Assembly (NCBI GenBank): GCA_031281585.1
Contig: JAITFE010000091.1
Coordinates: forward strand, 1-56,451
DNA from: Bifidobacteriaceae bacterium
GTDB lineage: Bacteria > Actinomycetota > Actinomycetes > Actinomycetales > WQXJ01
Direction of reading: 5' to 3'
DNA length: 56,451 bases
Program-made: the position numbers and the translations under genes
In this document: piece by piece, positions 51,632-56,451 of the stretch
How the letters are laid out: the number at the start of each line of letters is the position of its first letter
Position numbering within the stretch: position 1 is the stretch's first letter
The notes under the pieces: model-generated
Told to the model about the DNA's origin: nothing
The model's database searches: none
What the model saw: only the letters and a program-made list of their open reading frames with translations

Positions 51632-52867
51632 TCAGCTTTGGTGGTTGTGCGTGCGCCGGCGTGCGGCACCTAGGCCGACCATCGCCAATCCGGCCGCGAT
51701 CAGGCCGAGGGCGAGTCGGCCTTCGGGTCCAACCCGCGTGAAGTCGGCCCCCGTCGGGGCCAAGGTCGGGCCGCTGCTGGTTGGGGGCAGCGTGGTCGGG
51801 GTCGGGCCGCTGCTGGTCGGGGGAGGGGTGGTCGACTCGGTGGTCGGCACTTCATAGATTGCCCAGACTGTGACGGATTGGCCGAACGTCACGACAGTGA
51901 AAGGATTGCCGCCATGCATCATCGCTGGCCAGGCACCCTCTCCGCCAACTCCCCAGCCGAGGTATTCGTAGACCGCCCCGCTCTCGTACTCGGAGCAGGT
52001 CGCCGCGACGGCCACTGTCAACTCGAAGCCACTGTAAACGAATACGGTTGCAATGTCCTCGTCAATGACTTGGTAATTCGCCCATTCGCCCAATTCGTCC
52101 CGGTTTGTCAATTCAGGCAGGCAATTCTCCAAGCCAAGAAACTCGACGAGCGGGGTGCGATCGCTGGTGGCGCGGACCGCCACTTGGAAGAGCGGCCCGT
52201 GCTCGGCCTCGCCGAGCCACTGACCGGAGCCATGGATGACCGACCAGCGCAAGTAGAAGTGGCCTTCGCGGTTGTCAACCAAGCCGTCGTTGACAAAGTC
52301 GTCATCGTTGACATGGGTGGAAGGGATTTCGGTGCCGTCGAAGCCGCCCGCGAGCGTGATCGTCCCCTGGTTGATGATCTCGCCGGAGCTGCGGATTCCG
52401 CCACGCAAGAGCGAGATGGCTCCGCCCACCCGGACCTCAATTAGGCCCGGGTTGTCCAGCGGATTCCCGTTCTTGACGAGGGTCGCGCCATCGTCGACCA
52501 CGAGCACGCCGCGATTGACAATGTCAGGCACAAGCTCGGTTTCGGTTTGGACGACAATGGTGCCCTGGTTGTCGATCTGAGCGCCGCTGGCGATGGACGC
52601 GCCCGGGCCCAAGGTCAGCGTTACGCCCGCGTTGACCACGAGCTTGGTGTCACGGGGCAGGCTCCACTGTTCGGCCAGGACGAGGTCCCGGGTCACGGCA
52701 TAGTCGGGGCCAAGGCACTCCAGACCGACGGGGCATGGCGTGTCGCTTGCGCCCTCGGCGCTGGCGGCCGATGCCGCAAGCGCCACCCCGGCACCGGCCG
52801 CTGCGAAGGCGACCGCGCCAGCAAGAGACCGGCGGAAAAACTCGGCATAGGACTTGGTTCTAGACAT
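51632..52867 (-). CDS. LAPTG cell-wall-anchored protein with beta-helix-like repeats
   Basis: A 411-residue surface protein. The signal peptide (SLAGAVAFAAAGAGVALAASAASA) is followed by stacked short strands resembling a right-handed beta-helix (GVTLTLGPGASI, DNQGTIVVQ, VNRGVLVVDDGATL, NQGTITLAGG, NDGLVDN) to about residue 215. A second beta domain with a Cys pair and a Pro/Thr/Ser stalk (TPPPTSSGPTPTTLPP) come next. The C-terminus has LAPTG (369-373), a membrane helix and ARRRTHNH. The LAxTG form suggests a class-E-type sortase. ATG 52867 has GGAG 7 bases upstream. It faces the surface-protein pseudogene, so this may be a small surface locus. Confidence 0.85.
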   Translation of the reverse strand: MSRTKSYAEFFRRSLAGAVAFAAAGAGVALAASAASAEGASDTPCPVGLECLGPDYAVTRDLVLAEQWSLPRDTKLVVNAGVTLTLGPGASIASGAQIDNQGTIVVQTETELVPDIVNRGVLVVDDGATLVKNGNPLDNPGLIEVRVGGAISLLRGGIRSSGEIINQGTITLAGGFDGTEIPSTHVNDDDFVNDGLVDNREGHFYLRWSVIHGSGQWLGEAEHGPLFQVAVRATSDRTPLVEFLGLENCLPELTNRDELGEWANYQVIDEDIATVFVYSGFELTVAVAATCSEYESGAVYEYLGWGVGGEGAWPAMMHGGNPFTVVTFGQSVTVWAIYEVPTTESTTPPPTSSGPTPTTLPPTSSGPTLAPTGADFTRVGPEGRLALGLIAAGLAMVGLGAARRRTHNHQS

Positions 52868-53045
52868 ACCCACACTCCGAGGTTGGTGGCGAATAGCGGC
52901 CCGACTTTAGGTCGTTGCGGCAATGATACGCGCCCGCCGCCGATTCGGCCGCCATCACGCGGGCACCTGACTGATTTTGAGGCACATTGCGCCCAGGCGC
53001 AATTACTGGGCCGCCGGGCAAAACGGTTGTTATGCGGGTACTGGT

Positions 53046-53075
53046 GGCGCCCCCGAGAGCGGCGCCCCCGAGAGG
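53046..53075. repeat. Tandem duplication of the tRNA-Arg 3' end
   Basis: The 15-base unit GGCGCCCCCGAGAG(C/G) occurs at 53046-53060 and 53061-53075. The second copy is the true 3' end of the tRNA gene. This is the sort of scar left at tRNA attachment sites by integrative elements, though slippage is possible. Confidence 0.6.
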
Positions 53076-53135
53076 ATTCGAACCTCCGGCCAGCTGCTTA
53101 GAAGGCAGTTGCTCTATCCACTGAGCTACGGGGGC
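53063..53135 (-). tRNA. tRNA-Arg (anticodon UCU)
   Basis: On the minus strand a complete cloverleaf is readable: acceptor GCCCCCG with CGGGGGC, D arm GCTC...GAGC, anticodon loop CTTCTAA, T arm GGAGG TTCGAAT CCTCT, discriminator G. The first anticodon-stem pair is mismatched. CCA is not encoded. UCU reads AGA/AGG codons. Confidence 0.93.
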
Positions 53136-53167
53136 CAGGCGTCCCCAGCCTACGCCAAGCCGCGATG

Positions 53168-53173
53168 TAGGCT
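53168..53173 (+). promoter_or_regulatory. -10 box (TAGGCT) for orn
   Basis: TAGGCT ends 6 bases before the GTG at 53180; no Shine-Dalgarno is present, so the mRNA is probably leaderless. Confidence 0.6.
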
Positions 53174-53179
53174 GGGCCG

Positions 53180-53824
53180 GTGAGTGTTCCGGAGAACGGC
53201 GTGGCCGACCCGATCGTTTGGGCCGACTGCGAGATGACAGGCCTTGACCTGGTGAAAGACGCCCTGATCGAAATCGCGGTGATCGTCACCGATTCCGACC
53301 TGCAGCCGTTGGGCGAGGGGATCGACATCATCATCAAGCCGCCCGCCCAGGCCCTCGACCAGATGAGCGACTTTGTGCGGCAGATGCACACCGCCTCCGG
53401 ATTGCTGGAGCAGTTGGCGGACGGGGTCACGCTGGCCGAGGCCCAAGCCCAAGTGATGGACTACGTGCGGCTGCACGTCCCGCAAGAGGGCAAGGCGCCC
53501 CTCGCGGGGAACTCGGTCAGCACCGACCGGGGCTTCATCGACCGCGACCTGCCCGCACTGGGCGGCTACCTGCATTACCGGAACATCGACGTGTCGTCCG
53601 TCAAAGAGTTGGCCCGGCGGTGGTACCCGCGTCTGTACTTCGCCGCCCCCGAGAAGCTGGGCGGACACCGGGCGCTGGCGGACATCCACGAGTCGATCAA
53701 CGAATTGCGGTACTACCGCGCGACCATGTTCGTCGAAGACCCGGGTCCCGACTCCGACACCGCGCGCGCCGCGGCCCTGGCCGTGCAAGAGGCCGCCGCA
53801 GGCGGCCCCCCGCCCGCTCTTTAG
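53180..53824 (+). CDS. orn: Oligoribonuclease
   Basis: A 214-residue 3'-5' exoribonuclease of the DEDDh family that degrades di- to pentanucleotides, including pGpG from cyclic di-GMP. Exo I is VWADCEMTGLD (D16, E18), Exo II lies in GNSVSTDRGFIDRD (D116), and Exo III is HRALADIHESI (H163, D168). The core length matches the family; about 20 Ala/Pro/Gly-rich residues extend the C-terminus. The GTG start follows a -10 box at leaderless spacing. It lies 44 bases from the tRNA-Arg gene on the other strand. Confidence 0.96.
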   Translation: MSVPENGVADPIVWADCEMTGLDLVKDALIEIAVIVTDSDLQPLGEGIDIIIKPPAQALDQMSDFVRQMHTASGLLEQLADGVTLAEAQAQVMDYVRLHVPQEGKAPLAGNSVSTDRGFIDRDLPALGGYLHYRNIDVSSVKELARRWYPRLYFAAPEKLGGHRALADIHESINELRYYRATMFVEDPGPDSDTARAAALAVQEAAAGGPPPAL

Positions 53825-53839
53825 GCCGGTTGCCCCAAC

Positions 53840-54667
53840 TCAGCCGTTCGCCGAGGGGGCCGACGGCGGAAACGGGGGCACGGCATCGGGCGACGGGGTT
53901 TGGCCGTAGGACCGCAACGCGCCCCGGGCGGGCTGGACGAACGGCGGCGGGACCTCCCAACCTGTGCCGGGCCAGGGATCCGGCGCGGCCGGGCGGGACG
54001 GGGTCTCCGGACCGCTCGCCCGTCCGCCCCCCGAACCGGGCGAAAAGTGGACCGGCTGCGGGGCGTTCCAGGCGACCGGGTAAGGCTGGGGCCACTCCGG
54101 GGCTGCGGTTTCGGGCGGGTCTGGTGCCTTTAGGGCGCGGCGCGACTGGATCAGACTGCGCGCGCCCGCCCCCATGAAAGCCAGGCCGAACAGGGCGAAC
54201 AAGCACCCGCCGACCAAGTGCGCGATGCTGTTGGCGGCCGCCTTGATCTGCTCCTTTGAGCCCACCCTGATCTCCTCGGGGCGCTCGGGGTTGTAGACGA
54301 TCACGGTCGGTTGGCCTTCGGGGAACTCCCGCTCAACCCCTTCGGCGATGACCAAGTCGCTTGTCCCGGAGCGCTGCACCTCCGCGTACCCGTCCACCTT
54401 GGCGTCCTCGATCCAAAACGTCAGCGACAGGCGAAAGGTGACGGTGAACGTGTCGTCGTCTTCCGAAGGCGACGTCCAGTTCACCGCCCGCAAGTCGGAG
54501 ACGACCGCCTGCGTCTCCGCCCAGGTGTCGAGGGTCGTGGAGGCGAACTCGCGCTCGTCCGCCCACCGCACGGCAATGAACACGCCGACCGCCACGAACA
54601 CGGCGGCCACCAGCATGAAAAGGACGGCGCCGGACGCCCCCGCGCCCCTGCGCCGAAGAGCCGCCAT
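53840..54667 (-). CDS. DUF3592 membrane protein
   Basis: A 275-residue protein with a helix at 13-34 (AVLFMLVAAVFVAVGVFIAV), an extracytoplasmic beta domain (TAQAVVSD-like ETQAVVSDL, TFTVTFRLSL, VIVYNPERPEEIRVG), and a second helix at 148-169 (IAHLVGGCLFALFGLAFM). The YNPxxPE motif near residue 125 is the DUF3592 signature. A Pro-rich tail of about 100 residues should be cytoplasmic. Function of the family is unknown. ATG 54667 has GGGAGG 9 bases upstream. It converges with orn, 15 bases apart. Confidence 0.82.
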   Translation of the reverse strand: MAALRRRGAGASGAVLFMLVAAVFVAVGVFIAVRWADEREFASTTLDTWAETQAVVSDLRAVNWTSPSEDDDTFTVTFRLSLTFWIEDAKVDGYAEVQRSGTSDLVIAEGVEREFPEGQPTVIVYNPERPEEIRVGSKEQIKAAANSIAHLVGGCLFALFGLAFMGAGARSLIQSRRALKAPDPPETAAPEWPQPYPVAWNAPQPVHFSPGSGGGRASGPETPSRPAAPDPWPGTGWEVPPPFVQPARGALRSYGQTPSPDAVPPFPPSAPSANG

Positions 54668-54815
54668 GGCCTGTCGCCTCCCTCGCCTGATTGGTCTATA
54701 TGGGGATACCCCGTTGGGCTTGTGGTTGGTCGCAACACTACTCCCCGGCCTCGCCCCCCAGTAGGATAGGATGCTCTGCGTCCCGGGCGGCCGAATTCGC
54801 GCCCGGCCGGGGCAT

Positions 54816-54892
54816 GGTGGCTATAGCTCAGTTGGTAGAGCACCAGATTGTGGTTCTGGGGGTCGCCGGTTCAAGCCCGGTTAGCCACCCCA
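54816..54892 (+). tRNA. tRNA-His (anticodon GUG)
   Basis: Acceptor GTGGCTA pairs with TAGCCAC; D arm GCTC...GAGC; anticodon stem CCAGA/TCTGG with loop TTGTGGT; T arm GCCGG TTCAAGC CCGGT. A G at -1 (54816) faces the discriminator C, the tRNA-His identity pair. CCA is encoded. Confidence 0.95.
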
Positions 54893-55215
54893 CACGGGGC
54901 AAGTTCACACGGCTGCCCGTCTGAACCGCCCTCTTGTTTGCCCGTTCTGGCTGGTTCGCCATCCGTCCGGTGTCCCCGTTCGACCGGTCGCAAAGGGCCC
55001 GTGATGATGAGCCTGGAGCGGCGCAGACCGCGGCGGACGGTTCCTTTCGAAGGCTCCTCAACGTTCTCCGACGCGGAGGCGGGCATCACGCCGGCCCACT
55101 GGAGCGCCAGGTGGAACTGCACGTCATCGGCCCGGTTGACAGCAAACCGGCCCAACCCCCGGCTCTGCGCTGGAACCAGCCCTAGACCGCCGGCAAGTCT
55201 CGCTGAACAGTCTGG
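54893..55215. other. Stretch without a recognisable gene downstream of tRNA-His
   Basis: About 320 bases with no convincing coding sequence on either strand: open frames lack ribosome binding sites and family motifs. It leads into decayed toxin-antitoxin genes, so it may be degraded accessory DNA next to a tRNA. Confidence 0.4.
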
Positions 55216-55311
55216 ATGGGAGGTCCCAGCGGGGCGACGCTGACGGTGCGCAACCTGCCTGAAGAGACGCGCCAGGAGTTGGCGGCCCGAGCGCGCGCCG
55301 CCCGGCTCTAG
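55216..55311 (+). pseudogene. FitA-like antitoxin remnant (N-terminal piece)
   Basis: A 31-residue reading with ATLTVRNLPEETRQELAARA, the ribbon-helix-helix start of FitA/VapB antitoxins, stops at TAG 55309 after AARL. Intact FitA proteins are about 70-90 residues, so the toxin-binding half is lost. It precedes a decayed PIN gene in the same order as fitAB. Confidence 0.65.
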
Positions 55312-55328
55312 GAGCCGGTGAGCTTCGG

Positions 55329-55624
55329 GTGATCCCGCTTTGCACCAACGAGGTGTCCGAGCCGCTCAAGGCCGGCGGCGCGATGGTCTCCATCGACGCG
55401 TCACGGAGGAGGTCTTCCCGCAGTTCGCCGGCCGCGTCTTGGCCTTCGACGGGGAGGCCGCGCGCGCCAACGCCACCCTGCGAGACGCCGCCCGCGCAGT
55501 TGGCCGCCCAGTCCCAAAGACCGACAGCTTCATCGCGGCCGTTGCCGTGTCCCGCGGGCTCGCCCTGGCCACCCGGAACACGAAGCAACTCGCGGCGACC
55601 GACCTCCAACCCGTCAACCCCTGA
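55329..55624 (+). pseudogene. FitB-like PIN toxin remnant (internal deletion and frameshift)
   Basis: From GTG 55329 the reading VIPLCTNEVSEPLKAGG matches the FitB start, but the first catalytic Asp of the DTN motif is Cys. After about 25 codons likeness moves to another frame: EEVFPQFAGRVLAFD, then the C-terminal PIN part RPVPKTDSFIAAVAVSRG and LATRNTKQL with stop at 55622. The middle of the PIN fold is missing. Both the active-site change and the deletion indicate a dead toxin. Confidence 0.7.
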
Positions 55625-55780
55625 CGCTGAGCACCGGAAGAGACACGGCCCTTGCCGTCCGAACGCGTGGCCGGACGGCATCGGACAACCCTGCGCAGGT
55701 CGGGAGCAGCACGGGCCGCTGTCGGACCGCCTGGCGTCGGCGCGGGCTACGGCGTGGAAGCCTGCGAAACCCGCTCAACG

Positions 55781-56237
55781 GGGGCGTGCTGTCTGGCCCG
55801 GCAAGTCCGTGTTTTCGCGGCGTCTCGGCCAAGCTCTCCGCCTTCCCGTGATCGAACTGGACAAGCTTTTCTGGGGACCTGACCTTCAGCCCACGCCACC
55901 AGGCGAATGGCAAGCCATCCAGCGAGACGCTGCCGCCGGGCCTTGCTGGGTCATCGACGGCGACCTCGGCCCCCGCGACAGCCACCTTGTGGAACGCTTG
56001 GCCGCGGCCGACGCCATTGTCATCCTGGAGCACTCGCTGCTGGTGTGCGTTTGGAGGGCCGTGCGCCGGTCCCGCGAGAACCGGGAGTTTTGGCGCCGGG
56101 TGCTCGGGTATCGCAGCTACAGCCTGCCCGCCATCCGGGCCGCGATCACATCGGCGGGCCGGGGAGACGCGGCCCGTTGGCTGAGGAACCCGGCAGACGC
56201 CGAGCGCTTCCTGGCTACGACCGGCGCCGAGGGCTGA
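55781..56237 (+). pseudogene. P-loop kinase-like gene with broken Walker A (possible pseudogene)
   Basis: The frame ending at 56237 reads GKSVFSRRLGQALRLPVIELD, KLFWGPDLQPTPPGEW, CWVIDGDLG, AADAIVILEHSLLVCVWRAV and RRSRENREFWRR: the pattern of small adenylate-kinase-like P-loop proteins. The first half of Walker A (GVLSGPA, 55782-55802) lies in a different frame, so no start gives an intact P-loop. A few bases lost near 55795-55805 would explain it. A sequencing error is possible; otherwise it joins the decay seen in the adjacent toxin-antitoxin remnants. Confidence 0.6.
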
Positions 56238-56362
56238 GGTCCGCGCGGCCGGCGCCGGTTGCCCGATGCCGCCCCAAGACGCCGGCGAAGCAGTCACCCA
56301 GGGAATCGCCTCCCAGGCGGGCGAACCGCCTGATCGCGAAGGCGGCCACCAGAGCCAATCGG

Positions 56363-56368
56363 TAATCT
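56363..56368 (+). promoter_or_regulatory. -10 box (TAATCT) for the gene at the right edge
   Basis: TAATCT ends 6 bases before GTG 56375 and is the closest of the set to the TATAAT consensus. Likely leaderless start. Confidence 0.55.
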
Positions 56369-56374
56369 GGCCTG

Positions 56375-56451
56375 GTGGACCTTGCCGACCAAGGACAAAA
56401 CACACAGGCGCGGCTCGAGGAGCACCTGGCCTCCGTGCCGTGGGACCGGCT
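56375..56451 (+). CDS. N-terminal fragment of a gene cut by the right edge
   Basis: Twenty-five codons from GTG 56375 read VDLADQGQNTQARLEEHL then ASVPWDR before the window ends. The -10 box at leaderless spacing supports a real start. The fragment is too short to assign a family. Confidence 0.45.
   Translation, partial: MDLADQGQNTQARLEEHLASVPWDR

Noticed and set aside
54871-55155. A 94-codon minus-strand frame downstream of tRNA-His
   Set aside because: No ribosome binding site, no motif, and it overlaps the tRNA 3' end. Not supportable as a gene.

Overview
The window is high-GC DNA with actinobacterial (Actinomycetota) traits. Coding capacity is dense, GTG and TTG starts are common, and at least six genes seem to start directly at a TANNNT -10 box with no Shine-Dalgarno (leaderless mRNAs). 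Other traits are an RpiB with a catalytic Glu, an oligoribonuclease gene beside a tRNA, and the conserved actinobacterial block of two dynamin-like GTPases, ssb and ettA. Three predicted cell-wall-anchored proteins (LPFTG, LPVTG, LAPTG) point to a Gram-positive, surface-active, possibly host- or particle-associated organism. I cannot place it below class level.

Left part (1-6581, all minus strand): an MFS transporter, a small membrane-anchored protein, then a MoxR AAA ATPase, a DUF2201 metallopeptidase-like/VWA protein and a DUF2786 protein in one direction. A VapBC toxin-antitoxin pair follows and runs off the left edge. The MoxR-DUF2201/VWA-DUF2786 set looks like a RavA/ViaA-type ATPase plus von Willebrand factor A pair of unknown substrate.

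Centre left (6873-26260): a single 19.3-kb gene encodes a 6418-residue LPFTG surface protein of about 40 Ig-like domains. Its core is a higher-order repeat: a 12-domain cassette (A-L, about 1,375-1,395 residues) present as one 8-domain copy, two full copies and one truncated copy. Its 3' end carries an intrinsic terminator and two further perfect hairpins.

Centre (26261-39558): housekeeping and metabolic genes: gdhA (with a perfect terminator), a metallo-beta-lactamase-fold hydrolase, a zinc-ribbon/QPM-repeat membrane protein, a NodB polysaccharide deacetylase, cysK-cysE, an M13 metallopeptidase, rpiB, pepN, a short MscS channel and a stand-alone glucose-type PTS EIIB-like protein whose phosphorylatable Cys position is His.

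Right (39664-50361, minus strand): two dynamin-like GTPases, ssb and ettA, with a 5.1-kb gene for a DUF11/DUF7927-repeat LPVTG surface protein sitting between ssb and ettA. ettA keeps its own leaderless-type -10 box inside the last codons of that surface gene.

Right end (50362-56451): a plastic zone. A 259-bp element with 33-bp terminal inverted repeats abuts a frameshifted surface-protein pseudogene. Beyond it lie an LAPTG surface protein, tRNA-Arg(UCU) with a tandem duplication of its 3' end, orn, a DUF3592 protein, tRNA-His(GUG), a decayed FitAB toxin-antitoxin pair, a frameshifted P-loop kinase-like gene, and the first codons of a leaderless gene cut by the window edge.
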